A DNA stretch of 17,118 nt from JAEHDI01 sp035455185 (GCA_035455185.1 DATIFQ010000122.1:1-17118); one strand, 5' to 3'; counted from the first letter of the stretch, positions 1 to 7,751 are shown. Program-made: numbers and translations. The notes: a model not told the origin generated them from the letters alone.

Positions 1-1730
1 TCGTAACACGATTCCTCGCGAGCCAGCTCCATCGCGATCGCGAGGAGATTCAGACAGTACATCCCCATCCAGCCCGTACCGTCCGCCTGCTCGATGTGTC
101 CTCCAGTTGGGAGCGGAGCACTTCGGTCAAATACGCCGATGTTGTCGAGTCCGAGAAAGCCGCCCTGGAAGACGTTTCGTCCTTCGGCGTCCTTGCGGTT
201 CACCCACCAGGTGAAGTTCAGCAGCAACTTCTGAAAGACGCGCGCCAGGAACACACGGTCGCCGACGCCCCGGCGCCTTTTTTCGATCTTGTAGACGCGC
301 CAGGCAGCCCAGGCATGCACCGGCGGGTTCACGTCACCGAACGCCCACTCGTACGCAGGCAGTTGACCGTTCGGATGCATGTACCATTCGCGCAGCATCA
401 GAATGAGCTGTTCCTTTGCGAAGTCCGAATCGACGAGGGCAAGCGGCACGCAGTGGAAGGCGAGGTCCCAGGCGGCGTACCACGGATACTCCCACTTGTC
501 CGGCATTGAAATGACGTCGGCATTGTACAGGTGAGTCCACTCGTGGTTTCGGCCCGCACGCCGCTCCGGCGGGGGTGACGGGAAAGCAGGGTCGCCCTTG
601 ATCCAATCCCTAACCACGTAATGGTAAAACTGCTTGGACCAAAGCAGCCCGGCAAACGACTGGCGCATCACATTCCTCCCGTCGTCGGAAAGATCCTTTG
701 GGATCACGGTCGCATAGAATTCGTCGGCTTCGCGCTGGCGCTCGGCGAAGATCCGGTCGAAGCTCTCGTCAAGCCTGTCCACCGCGAGATCCGTGAGCCG
801 CAGGCGAACCGCCGCTGTCTCCCCCGAGCCGAGATGCAGAACGTAGTGATAGGCGGCCTTCGTGCCCGTCCGGGTGGGATTCACCACATCCGTGTGGCCT
901 TGAACGATACAGTCGTTGATTCCGTCCTTGGCGTATTTCCTCTCACCGCCATACAATCGCTGGTAGTTCGTTTCGTTCTCGGTAAAGAGCATCTCCGGCG
1001 AGCCTTCGCAGACAAGCCGTCTTCGGCCGTATGTCGTATGCTCCAATTCGATCGAGCAACTGCACACCTGGCGCAGGCTCGGACGCTCGCCTCCATTTCC
1101 CCATGACCACGTGTTCCGAAACCACACGGTGGGCAAAAGATGGAGCGTGGCGGGCTCGGGACCACGATTGGCGGCGGTAATCCGGATCAGGATGTCCTCC
1201 GGGCTCCCTTTCGCATATTCCACGAACACATCGAAATAGCGGCTTTCGTTGAACACGCCGGTATCCAGGAGCTCGTACTCGCGGCTATGTTTGTCGCGTG
1301 CGCGATTCCCGGCAACCAGTTCCGCGTAGGGGAACTCGGCCTGCGGGTACTTGTAGAGATACCGCATGTAGGAATGCGTCGGCGTGCTGTCGAGATAGAA
1401 ATATTGCTCCTTGACATCCTCGCCGTGATTTCCTTCGTTGCCGGTGAGCCCGAACAATCGCTCTTTGAGAATCGGATCGCGTCCGTTCCACAGTGCGATG
1501 GCGAAGCAGATCAGTTGGTGGCGATCGGAGATTCCGGCAAGCCCATCTTCGTTCCACCGGTAGGCCCGTGAGCGGGCATGGTCATGTGGCAGGTATTCCC
1601 AGGCGGTGCCTCCGGGACTGTAGTCCTCGCGCACCGTGCCCCAGGCACGCTCGCTGAGATATGGGCCCCAGCGGTTCCAGTGAGCGCGTCGCTCACGAGA
1701 TTCCTGTAGCCTGATTTCTTCCTTCGTCAC
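1..1730 (-). CDS. GH63-like glucosidase (MGH1-like (alpha/alpha)6 glycoside hydrolase), 3' end outside window
   Basis: A continuous reading frame of 576 visible residues runs off the left edge. It starts with GTG at 1730, preceded by a purine-rich GGGGAAAGGA ribosome-binding site. There is no in-frame ATG near the start, and the only codons upstream lead back to the stop of the YceI gene 29 bp away, so the GTG is well supported. The N-terminus is rich in aromatic residues (WNRWGPYLSERAWGTVREDY), followed by a beta-sandwich-like region. An alpha-toroid catalytic region then carries EYPWYAAWDLAFH around residues 413-425 and NVFQGGFLGLDNIGVFDRS near the end. Asp422 in the WD pair is the candidate general acid by family analogy. 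These motifs fit the bacterial glucosidases annotated in GH63, which I recall as about 880 residues long, so roughly the last third, with the expected catalytic base, is missing here. No signal peptide is seen, so the enzyme is probably cytoplasmic and cleaves glucose-containing oligosaccharides or glycosides. It is the last visible gene of the minus-strand operon. The exact substrate cannot be read from sequence. Confidence 0.8.
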   Translation of the reverse strand, partial: MTKEEIRLQESRERRAHWNRWGPYLSERAWGTVREDYSPGGTAWEYLPHDHARSRAYRWNEDGLAGISDRHQLICFAIALWNGRDPILKERLFGLTGNEGNHGEDVKEQYFYLDSTPTHSYMRYLYKYPQAEFPYAELVAGNRARDKHSREYELLDTGVFNESRYFDVFVEYAKGSPEDILIRITAANRGPEPATLHLLPTVWFRNTWSWGNGGERPSLRQVCSCSIELEHTTYGRRRLVCEGSPEMLFTENETNYQRLYGGERKYAKDGINDCIVQGHTDVVNPTRTGTKAAYHYVLHLGSGETAAVRLRLTDLAVDRLDESFDRIFAERQREADEFYATVIPKDLSDDGRNVMRQSFAGLLWSKQFYHYVVRDWIKGDPAFPSPPPERRAGRNHEWTHLYNADVISMPDKWEYPWYAAWDLAFHCVPLALVDSDFAKEQLILMLREWYMHPNGQLPAYEWAFGDVNPPVHAWAAWRVYKIEKRRRGVGDRVFLARVFQKLLLNFTWWVNRKDAEGRNVFQGGFLGLDNIGVFDRSAPLPTGGHIEQADGTGWMGMYCLNLLAIAMELAREESCY

Positions 1731-1759
1731 GGTGTGTGTCCTTTCCCCTTTGCCTTTGT

Positions 1760-2398
1760 TCAGGGCTCTGTCGCGGAGCGTGCCCCCGAGAGAGCTGTCT
1801 CAATGGCGGCTACCGGTACAAGGGAGAACTCCACTGTCATTTCGTTCTTGGTCCCAATCGTGCCGAGAGCCGCCGTTGGAGGTTTTAGGCCATAGTCCTT
1901 GAGCCGCACCACAGCGTGGCCCGAGAGTGATGAGATTCTACCTGAGTCTCTACCCAGTTCAACCATTACCGTCGTGGGCTTGGCAATCCCACGGATCGTC
2001 AGCGTGCCCGCGACTTCGAACGTGTTCTCGCCTTTGCGCACGACCCCAGCGGAGGAAAAATGCAGCTCCGGGTACTTCTCAGCCGCTAGCATGTCGTCGA
2101 GCGCATAGGCCTGGATCTTCTTCAGATCCTTTTGGCTGACCCACTTGTCCATGCACACCGCGCTCGCCGATCGGATGGACAAATCGACGCGCGAACGCTC
2201 GGGCGAGTCCGAATCGTAATGGAGCGTGCCCTTGTAATCTTCAAAAACGAACTGGTGCTTCTTTCCTCTTAACAGGCCTGTCTTCTCCACCGTCAGAACG
2301 AATCTGGCTCCCTGCGCGGGGCGTATGTTGTAGGCTGCAACTTCTGCGTGCAACAACCCCGTCGCGATTGCCAGCAGTACGCTCAGACGAATCCGCAT
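1760..2398 (-). CDS. YceI-family secreted lipocalin-like protein
   Basis: This is a 212-residue protein with a Sec signal peptide (hydrophobic residues 5-16, likely cleavage after Ala18 in LLHA/E). The mature part has the YceI layout: an N-terminal strand region around a basic GLLRGKKHQF segment, a DLSIRSASA strand, KYPELHFSS near the middle, AGTLTIRGIAKPTTVMVEL and a final VEFSLVP strand. Family members are periplasmic beta-barrels, some of which bind isoprenoid or quinone-like lipids. The ligand here is unknown. It starts 3 bp after the upstream beta-barrel gene stop and ends 29 bp before the glucosidase, so all three are very likely cotranscribed. The C-terminal tail after about residue 195 (IETALSGARSATEP) looks disordered. 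The family assignment is firm; the role is open. Confidence 0.85.
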   Translation of the reverse strand: MRIRLSVLLAIATGLLHAEVAAYNIRPAQGARFVLTVEKTGLLRGKKHQFVFEDYKGTLHYDSDSPERSRVDLSIRSASAVCMDKWVSQKDLKKIQAYALDDMLAAEKYPELHFSSAGVVRKGENTFEVAGTLTIRGIAKPTTVMVELGRDSGRISSLSGHAVVRLKDYGLKPPTAALGTIGTKNEMTVEFSLVPVAAIETALSGARSATEP

Positions 2399-2401
2399 CG
2401 G

Positions 2402-3022
2402 TCACTTCTCCGAACTTCCCAGACGCAGAACGACGCCACCGCCCGCTACGACGTTGTGTTGGCCGCCTCCAGAGACCGGAATGTTGAAGCTCGGATTGCC
2501 CGTGTAGAAATCCCGAATCTCAATGCGGCCACCGACAAAACGCCACACGGGAAAATCCGCGCCGCCTCCGAATCCCAGAGCGCCACGATGGGTGTTCCGT
2601 GGCGCCGGATTGGGACTGCCGTCGATTTGCGTCAAGCTCTGTTCGTATAGCGCGTAGCCCCCACCTACCGCCACGTAAGGTGAGAATGAACGCGCTGGCA
2701 GAAACTTAATTCGCAGCCCAGGCAGAACGTAAAGCGTCGCGACATCGCGGCTGGCCCGCCCGTCCATGGAGGTAATGTCCCTCAGCGGGTTCGCAAGGAA
2801 GTGCACCTCGGCAAACAAAGCAGCATGCCGCGAGGCGAAGATGCGATATCCGTAGTTCGCTTGCAATGCGACCCCAGTCCCGAGACCCAGCTGTCCCGAA
2901 GAAGTGTTTCGATCCGCGCCCGAGATGGCGCCCAGAGTAAGACCGATCTCATGCCGTTGGGCGAGCGCGCCCGGTGCAGCCATGAGCATCGCCACAACCG
3001 CAATCGCTTCCGTCCCTTTCAT
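2402..3022 (-). CDS. predicted outer-membrane beta-barrel protein
   Basis: This is a 206-residue protein with a clear Sec signal peptide (GALA/Q, cleavage after Ala21). The mature part is rich in Gly, aromatic residues and alternating hydrophobic strands: IGLTLGAISG, GVALQANYGYRIF, AALFAEVHFLAN, LYVLPGLRIKFLP, SPYVAVGGGYALYE, GALGFGGGADF and NVVAGGGVVLRLG. This is the pattern of a small eight-strand barrel of the OmpW/OmpA-porin type. It ends in SSEK rather than a terminal aromatic residue, so recognition by the Bam machinery would have to use an earlier aromatic or a non-canonical signal. The start ATG has a GAGG about 8 nt upstream. The gene lies 57 bp after the phosphatase stop and 3 bp before yceI. 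No specific ligand or function is recognisable. Confidence 0.75.
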   Translation of the reverse strand: MKGTEAIAVVAMLMAAPGALAQRHEIGLTLGAISGADRNTSSGQLGLGTGVALQANYGYRIFASRHAALFAEVHFLANPLRDITSMDGRASRDVATLYVLPGLRIKFLPARSFSPYVAVGGGYALYEQSLTQIDGSPNPAPRNTHRGALGFGGGADFPVWRFVGGRIEIRDFYTGNPSFNIPVSGGGQHNVVAGGGVVLRLGSSEK

Positions 3023-3079
3023 TGTCGTACCTCACCTTGACATCCCGCCAGTTCTGCCCGGTATTCCCACTCCCAGCAC

Positions 3080-3826
3080 TCAAAGTACTTCGGCAGCCAG
3101 CAGAGTGAAGTCGTCGTTGAAGGGCCCGGGCGCAATGTGCTGGATGATCGCTTCCACGACTCGCGTCTTGATCTCGACAAGGCTCTCCCCGTCGGCGTCG
3201 TTAAGCAATGCGATGAGGCGCTGCTGACCGAACTCGTCGCCACGGAGATCCGGGCACTCGATCACTCCATCCGTGTAAAGGAAGAAGCGATCGCCTGGCA
3301 CAAGAGAGGTGTGTTCCTGGTCGAAATGCACCGAAGGAAGCGCTCCAAGAATTGTGTTTCGAGACCTGCCGCTGGAACTGAGGCAAAGCGGACCCCACTT
3401 GCCTTCCGTCCGGCGACAGAACAACGCAGGTGGGTGCCCAGCATACGAGAAGTACAGACGCGACTCGGTTGCGTAGTAACCGACCACGCTTGCTGTCGTC
3501 AAAGCCTCAAAGCCGTGCTGGTGAATCATTGCATTAAGGTCGCAGAGGACGCCGCCGCCATCGAGCGTATTCATCTTCTGTTTCAGGGAATCGTAGATCC
3601 AGGAACTCATGTGGCTGACCTGCTCGCCGTGACCCCGGACATCCGCCAGCGCGATTCGGGTCAGGGAATCCGAGCCGCAGACGCTGAAGTAGTAGATGTC
3701 CCCGCCAGCATCTCCACCACAGGCTTGGGAGTACAAGCTGGCTGTTAGTCCGCCCGTTCGGACGTCGAAGTCGATACTGCGCACACCGCCCCAGATCTCG
3801 GAGCATCGGATTCGGTACGGTTCCAT
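3080..3826 (-). CDS. SpoIIE/PP2C-type serine/threonine phosphatase
   Basis: A single-domain PP2C-fold phosphatase of 248 residues. Motifs in order are GGDIYYF (41-47), DVRGHG (62-67), a TTAS segment near 110-113, YAGHPPALF (128-136), YTDGVIE (184-190) and NDDFTLL (237-243). The aspartates at 43, 62, 186 and 238/239 are the expected metal ligands. The family dephosphorylates anti-sigma-factor antagonists or other phosphoproteins. No receiver, GAF, PAS or membrane segment is fused to it, and no anti-sigma or STAS gene is nearby, so the substrate must be encoded elsewhere. I chose the ATG at 3826 because GAAGGGGG lies just upstream. A GTG at 3853 would add nine residues but lacks a clear ribosome-binding site. 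The gene sits inside a cluster of exported proteins, which is an unusual neighbourhood. Confidence 0.85.
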   Translation of the reverse strand: MEPYRIRCSEIWGGVRSIDFDVRTGGLTASLYSQACGGDAGGDIYYFSVCGSDSLTRIALADVRGHGEQVSHMSSWIYDSLKQKMNTLDGGGVLCDLNAMIHQHGFEALTTASVVGYYATESRLYFSYAGHPPALFCRRTEGKWGPLCLSSSGRSRNTILGALPSVHFDQEHTSLVPGDRFFLYTDGVIECPDLRGDEFGQQRLIALLNDADGESLVEIKTRVVEAIIQHIAPGPFNDDFTLLAAEVL

Positions 3827-3857
3827 CGGGCCCCCTTCGCAGCAGACACTCACTCGG

Positions 3858-3879
3858 CGCGGGCGTCGGAATTCCCGCG
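3858..3879. other. 6-bp stem-loop between YHS and phosphatase genes
   Basis: CGCGGG (3858-3863) pairs perfectly with CCCGCG (3874-3879) across a 10-nt loop. It lies directly after the YHS gene stop codon on the minus strand. No T tract follows, so it is not a standard intrinsic terminator. It could stabilise the upstream message or reduce read-through into the phosphatase gene. A stem this short in GC-rich DNA could also be chance. Confidence 0.3.
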
Positions 3880-3881
3880 GT

Positions 3882-4331
3882 CTATTTGTGCAGTGACGGC
3901 CAGTTCTTCTCGGCTGCCCCGATCCGCGTCTGGACGTCTTGCTTCCACTTCTTCTGCACGCCTTTACTATTATTCAGGTAGAGCTTGCCATCGACGATTT
4001 TCCACGCCTCCGGATCGATATTCGCTGTGTACCCCTCGCTGACGGCATAGGCGCAGTAGCCGCCGAACTGCGGAGCGAACTTCTGCGCGTCTTTAGTGAA
4101 GAGGGCGCGGTTTTCGGCGCTTGCGAACCACCACGTCGCTCCCATCCACTCGTGTGGGAACTTCGGTGACCCCTTCACGGGCCGGCCTTGCTCGAAATAA
4201 GCGACCGGATCATAACCCTTCAGAGCAACGCCTTGGCCGTTCTTGTTTACCCGGTCAACCAGCGAACGGCCGGACGTTGGGGCCACGATTAAAAGGCCGG
4301 CGGCCGCAATCATTGTTAGGAGGTTTCTCAT
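3882..4331 (-). CDS. secreted YHS-domain protein
   Basis: A 149-residue protein starting at the ATG at 4331; the long open frame above it overlaps the divergent SDR gene and is not believable as coding. Residues 5-17 form a hydrophobic signal segment (LTMIAAAGLLIVA). The mature part carries the YHS signature: GYDPVAYFEQGRPVKG (39-54), WWFAS with the following ENRALF, and FAPQFGGYCAYAVSEG (85-100), with Cys93 in the position typical of this family. YHS domains are small metal-associated modules found in copper- or other metal-handling and redox proteins; the exported stand-alone form has no settled role. A GAGG lies about 11 nt before the start. It is the first gene of the minus-strand operon and diverges from the glucose-dehydrogenase-like SDR. 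Confidence 0.82.
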   Translation of the reverse strand: MRNLLTMIAAAGLLIVAPTSGRSLVDRVNKNGQGVALKGYDPVAYFEQGRPVKGSPKFPHEWMGATWWFASAENRALFTKDAQKFAPQFGGYCAYAVSEGYTANIDPEAWKIVDGKLYLNNSKGVQKKWKQDVQTRIGAAEKNWPSLHK

Positions 4332-4439
4332 GCCTTGTTCATCCTCGCCACGGTCAGGGTTATTCCCTTCGGGCCGCGGAATAGCGGAATAAACGGACGG
4401 CACCGACGGATGTTGCTGTTGAAGTTCGAGAGGTAGCAA
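4332..4439. promoter_or_regulatory. divergent promoter region with candidate operator dyad
   Basis: These 108 bp separate the two divergent operons and must hold both promoters; no convincing -35/-10 pair can be picked by eye. TTATTCC at 4360-4366 is the reverse complement of GGAATAA at 4386-4392. A second GGAATA at 4378-4383 forms a tighter dyad with TATTCC (spacer 11 nt). Dyads in divergent regions are often repressor sites, but this one is weak and untested. The SDR gene has GAGAGG at 4428-4433, six bases before its ATG. Confidence 0.4.
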
Positions 4440-5243
4440 ATGGCAAGACTGAGTGGAAAGAACGTTCTGGTCACGGGGTCGTCCTCCGGGATCGGTCAGG
4501 CAATCGCGGTCCGATTCGCTCAGGAAGGCGCAAATGTGGCGATCAACTATCGAAGCGGCGCTGAGCAGGCTGAAGTCACCAGAGCAATGGCGCAAAAGGC
4601 TCGCACCAATGGAGCCGGCAAGGAATTCGTGGTTCAGGCCGACGTGTCGATCGAGGACCAGGTCAAGACCATGTTCGCGAAGGTGATCGAGGCCTTCGGA
4701 TCACTGGACGTCCTCGTCAACAACGCCGGGATTCAGAAACCATCTCCGAGCCATGAGGTAGAAACAAGCGACTTTGACCGCGTCATCGCGGTCAACCTGC
4801 GTGGGCCGTTCCTTTGTGCGCGCGAGGCGATCCGGCACTTCCTGGCCCGGGGCGGAGGCGGCGTGATCCTGAACAACTCGAGCGTCCACGAAATCATCCC
4901 CAAGCCCAAGTACCTCCCCTATTCGGTCAGCAAGGGTGGAATCGAGAACCTGACAAGGTCGCTGGCGCTAGAATACGCGGGAGACGGCATTCGTGTAAAC
5001 GCGGTGGGCCCTGGCGCGGTAGTTACGCCCATTAACCGCGCATGGATCGACAATCCGACAGCGCGCGCACAGGTGGAGAGTCATATCCCGATGAACCGCG
5101 CTGCGGCGGCGGATGAGATTGCGGCGGTGTTCGCGTTCCTCGCCTCCGACGAGGCCTCGTACATCACCGGGCAAACGATCTTTGCTTGCGGCGGACTGAC
5201 CCTGTATCCAGAGTTCCGCGTCGCCTGGTCCTCCGGCGAGTGA
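4440..5243 (+). CDS. glucose 1-dehydrogenase-like short-chain dehydrogenase
   Basis: A classical SDR of 267 residues. TGSSSGIG (12-19) binds the NAD(P) cofactor, NNAG is at 94-97, and the catalytic residues are Ser148, Tyr161 and Lys165 (YSVSK). NYRSG after the second strand is typical of NADP-tolerant members. The SSVHEIIPKP segment, LALEYAGDGIRVN, GPGAVVTPIN and the ending GGLTLYPEF closely follow, from memory, Bacillus glucose 1-dehydrogenase, which ends GGMTLYPSFQ. The likely reaction is beta-D-glucose to glucono-lactone with NAD(P) reduction, but related enzymes use other sugars and alcohols. It is the first gene of the plus-strand operon and lies opposite a glucosidase operon, which suits release and oxidation of glucose. 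The next gene begins 10 bp downstream. Confidence 0.85.
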   Translation: MARLSGKNVLVTGSSSGIGQAIAVRFAQEGANVAINYRSGAEQAEVTRAMAQKARTNGAGKEFVVQADVSIEDQVKTMFAKVIEAFGSLDVLVNNAGIQKPSPSHEVETSDFDRVIAVNLRGPFLCAREAIRHFLARGGGGVILNNSSVHEIIPKPKYLPYSVSKGGIENLTRSLALEYAGDGIRVNAVGPGAVVTPINRAWIDNPTARAQVESHIPMNRAAAADEIAAVFAFLASDEASYITGQTIFACGGLTLYPEFRVAWSSGE

Positions 5244-5253
5244 AGGAGACTTC

Positions 5254-5952
5254 ATGAATCAGCTTGAGAACAAAGTGACGTTAATCACCGGCGCGAAGGG
5301 CGGCCTCGGCACTAGCGTTACCCAGGCGTTCCTGAGCAGCGGCGCCACCGTGGTCGGGTCGTCACGTTCCATCCAGATATCGGATTTCGCTCATCCCAAT
5401 TTCACAGCGATCCCGGCCGAACTGTCGAGTGTGGAGGCCGCGCGATCATTGGCCGATTCTGTGCTCGCGCGTCACGGGCGAATCGACGTCCTCGTTCACG
5501 TTGTCGGTGGTTTCGAGGGCGGTAAGCCCGTAGCTGAGACCGAGGACGCGACGCTCGATCACATGCTGGACTTGAATCTGCGATCGGCATTCCACATCAC
5601 TCGCGCCGTGATCCCACATATGCGCAAGCAGGCCGGGGGGCGGATTGTGGTCGTGGGTAGCCGTGCGGCGGTACAGCCCCAGGCGCTTGTGGGGGCGTAC
5701 AGTGCATCTAAGGCGGCGATGTTGTCCCTTATGCAAACGCTGGCGCTCGAGAACGTGGACTTGGGGATCACGGTGAACGTCGTCCTGCCGGGGACGATGG
5801 ACACGGCGGCGGCCCGCGCGAGCGATCCCAAGGCTGACTTTTCGAAGTGGGTTCCACCGGCCAAGGTTGCAAGCACGATCCTGTGGCTGGTGTCGGACGA
5901 CTCGTCGCACGTGAGCGGCTCTGCGATCCCGGTGTACGGCCGCAGCTTATAG
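5254..5952 (+). CDS. short-chain dehydrogenase/reductase, divergent
   Basis: A 232-residue SDR starting at ATG 5254 with a strong AGGAG five bases upstream. The cofactor loop is TGAKGGLG (12-19), Ser136 and YSASK (Tyr149, Lys153) complete the active site, and ALENVDLGITVN and LPGTMDT follow the usual fold. The NNAG motif is replaced by HVVGG (82-86), so this is a divergent member. The region between strand 2 and strand 3 is shorter than in its neighbour, and the ending (GSAIPVYGRSL) is compact. The substrate cannot be inferred. It is almost certainly cotranscribed with the preceding SDR and with the membrane redox genes, the next of which starts 17 bp later. Confidence 0.8.
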   Translation: MNQLENKVTLITGAKGGLGTSVTQAFLSSGATVVGSSRSIQISDFAHPNFTAIPAELSSVEAARSLADSVLARHGRIDVLVHVVGGFEGGKPVAETEDATLDHMLDLNLRSAFHITRAVIPHMRKQAGGRIVVVGSRAAVQPQALVGAYSASKAAMLSLMQTLALENVDLGITVNVVLPGTMDTAAARASDPKADFSKWVPPAKVASTILWLVSDDSSHVSGSAIPVYGRSL

Positions 5953-5968
5953 CGCCACGGAGGGAGCA

Positions 5969-6229
5969 ATGGCCATCGCTGAAGCGTTCGTTGTTGCGCT
6001 CGCCGCGTACATGATCATAGGCGTGGCGTTCGCGATTCCGTTCCTGCTCGTGGCGGTGCAACGGATCGACGCACAGGCTCGAGGCGCAGGGGTCGGCTTT
6101 CAATTGCTCATCTTGCCAGGAGTCGCGGCTTTGTGGCCCTTGTTCTTGAGGCGCTGGATCCACGGTCTGTCTGAGCCGCCCGTCGAGCGCAACCCTCACC
6201 GAAAGGCCGCACTGACGGGAGGCTCGTGA
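5969..6229 (+). CDS. small two-TM membrane protein of the Rieske redox module
   Basis: An 86-residue protein with two predicted membrane helices (about 8-30 and 43-60) joined by a short loop with basic residues (QRIDAQARG), then a polar basic tail. GGAGGG lies a few bases before the ATG. Its stop overlaps the next start in a TGATG arrangement, so translation is coupled to the following gene. I do not recognise a named family. Its fixed place before the anchored protein and the FRD-Rieske fusion suggests a small structural or assembly subunit of one membrane complex. Because it carries no cysteine or clear metal ligand, a direct redox role is unlikely. Confidence 0.7.
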   Translation: MAIAEAFVVALAAYMIIGVAFAIPFLLVAVQRIDAQARGAGVGFQLLILPGVAALWPLFLRRWIHGLSEPPVERNPHRKAALTGGS

Positions 6230-6696
6230 TGATCCAGCCGCTTCGGACCGGACACAGGCTCGTGATGTTCACACTTGCGGCGGCACTGCCGGTCCTGTTT
6301 GTCGCGGGCTTGGTTGCCAGGAAATCGCCAACTCCCGCCAACCAGGCCGTCAGATGGGAGGGAGACGGGGGCTCACAAGTCCAGTGGCAATCTGCGACTC
6401 CGTTCCGGCTCGGGAGCACGGAGGCCACCATTCGCGAGAGTGCTGACGGAAGATGGCTCGAAATCCGGCTCAGCGCTGATCCGCTGACGCCCGATCTGTT
6501 GGTCTACTGGTCGGCCATCGCGCCGTCCGGCGACGCGCTACCGCCTGACAGCCACCTGCTCGGCACACTGGCCGGCCCGCGTGCCAAGAGGATGCAGCTA
6601 CCCCCGTCCGCCCGGCAGACTAGCGGATACGTGATGGTCTACAGTCTGGCGCACCAAAGCCTAGCCGGCAGCGTGCGTTTGAGGGGCCTTCGATGA
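6229..6696 (+). CDS. membrane-anchored protein of unknown function, redox module
   Basis: A 155-residue protein. A GTG at 6226 precedes the ATG at 6229; the ATG is preferred because GGGAGG sits six bases before it but only three before the GTG. One hydrophobic helix (about 12-28, VMFTLAAALPVLFVAGLVA) acts as an N-terminal anchor or uncleaved signal, leaving about 120 residues outside the cytoplasm. That part looks like a beta-sandwich (ATIRESADGRWLEIRLSA, LLVYWSA, GYVMVYSLA, GSVRLRGL). It has no cysteines and no heme motif. It resembles the external domain of anti-sigma or carrier-type anchored proteins only loosely, and I do not assign a family. It overlaps the next gene by 4 bp, so it is part of the same translational unit. 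Confidence 0.7.
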   Translation: MIQPLRTGHRLVMFTLAAALPVLFVAGLVARKSPTPANQAVRWEGDGGSQVQWQSATPFRLGSTEATIRESADGRWLEIRLSADPLTPDLLVYWSAIAPSGDALPPDSHLLGTLAGPRAKRMQLPPSARQTSGYVMVYSLAHQSLAGSVRLRGLR

Positions 6697-7751
6697 GCGT
6701 CCAGTATCAAGCTATCGGATGGAATCGTCAGAAGCGCGTTTACGACACCATCCTCGCCGGTTCGGTGCTGCTTTACCTCGCGCTGTTTGTCGGATTTGGC
6801 ACGCTGATTCACGCCAATGCGACGGCAGAGACGTTACTGATCCGCGCCTTTGGCACGGCCGCGCTCCTGCTCCTGCACGTAGTTCTTTCGATCGGGCCGC
6901 TATGCCGGCTCGATCGGCGATTCCTTCCGTTACTCTACAACCGCAGACATCTCGGCGTGACGACGTTTCTGCTTGGGCTGGCTCACGGTGGATTCGCGAT
7001 CTTCCAGTTTCACAGCATCGGCAACGTAAACCCGCTGGTGAGCTTGCTCATCAGCAACCGGCGCTTTGGCAGTCTCGCCGACTTTCCTTTTCAGTTACTC
7101 GGCTTCCTCGCCCTGCTCATCCTTTTCCTTATGGCGGCAACCAGTCACGACTTTTGGTTGCGCAACCTGACAGCTCCCATCTGGAAGCGGTTGCACATGT
7201 TGGTGTATCTCGCCTACGCTCTGCTCGTTGCGCACGTCACGCTGGGAGCTCTCCAATCGGAAACGAATCTCGTGTTTGCTGCCATCCTCGGCGCCGGGAT
7301 GGTAACCGTGCTGAGTTTGCACGTTGCCGCCGCGGTGCGCGAACGCCGTGTGGACTCCAGTGTGGTCCGAGCCAATGAAGACGGCTTCGTTTACGTGTGT
7401 GATGTGGAGAGCATTCCGGAGAAGAGGGCGAGGATTGTCTCGCTCAGCGGAGAACGGGTCGCCGTGTTTCGGTATGACGGCAAGGTCTCGGCGATTTCAA
7501 ATGTGTGCCAGCACCAGAACGGTCCGCTCGGCGAAGGCCGGATTATCGACGGTTGCGTGACCTGTCCGTGGCACGGCTATCAGTATTTGCCAGATTCGGG
7601 TGCATCTCCACCCCCATTCACTGAAAAGGTGCCCACCTTCCGCACGCGTGTGGCCGGTGGCAAGGTGTTTGTCCATCCTCGCCCCCACGCCCCTGGAACG
7701 CGCCTCGAGCCGGCCAGGATCGACGGTCAGACAGAGAGGGTCGCGGTATGA
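6693..7751 (+). CDS. ferric-reductase-like transmembrane domain fused to Rieske [2Fe-2S] domain
   Basis: A 352-residue fusion. Residues about 18-215 form six predicted helices of the ferric reductase/MsrQ type. Histidines at 62 and 98 in early helices and at 168 and 181 in a later one (RLHMLVYLAYALLVAHVTLG) are the candidate heme ligands. Residues about 230-330 are a Rieske domain with both cluster motifs: CQH at 272-274 and CPWH at 291-294, followed by GYQYLPDSG and a PPPF segment. Instead of the FAD/NAD domain of NADPH oxidases there is a Rieske centre, so electrons probably pass between the cluster and membrane hemes. The partner donor or acceptor is unknown. It overlaps the genes on both sides by 4 bp (ATGA), so it is translated with them. 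A role as an electron outlet for nearby dehydrogenases is inference. Confidence 0.85.
   Translation: MSVQYQAIGWNRQKRVYDTILAGSVLLYLALFVGFGTLIHANATAETLLIRAFGTAALLLLHVVLSIGPLCRLDRRFLPLLYNRRHLGVTTFLLGLAHGGFAIFQFHSIGNVNPLVSLLISNRRFGSLADFPFQLLGFLALLILFLMAATSHDFWLRNLTAPIWKRLHMLVYLAYALLVAHVTLGALQSETNLVFAAILGAGMVTVLSLHVAAAVRERRVDSSVVRANEDGFVYVCDVESIPEKRARIVSLSGERVAVFRYDGKVSAISNVCQHQNGPLGEGRIIDGCVTCPWHGYQYLPDSGASPPPFTEKVPTFRTRVAGGKVFVHPRPHAPGTRLEPARIDGQTERVAV

Noticed and set aside
96..1571. Plus-strand open frames across the left end
   Set aside because: They are antisense to one unbroken minus-strand frame encoding the GH63-like glucosidase, which begins with GTG and leaves the window.
3137..3748. 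203-codon plus-strand open frame
   Set aside because: Antisense to the SpoIIE-type phosphatase, whose metal-binding motifs are intact. No domain is recognisable in the plus-strand reading.
4332..4595. N-terminal extension of the YHS frame
   Set aside because: It crosses the divergent region and overlaps the SDR start. The ATG at 4331 gives a proper signal peptide.
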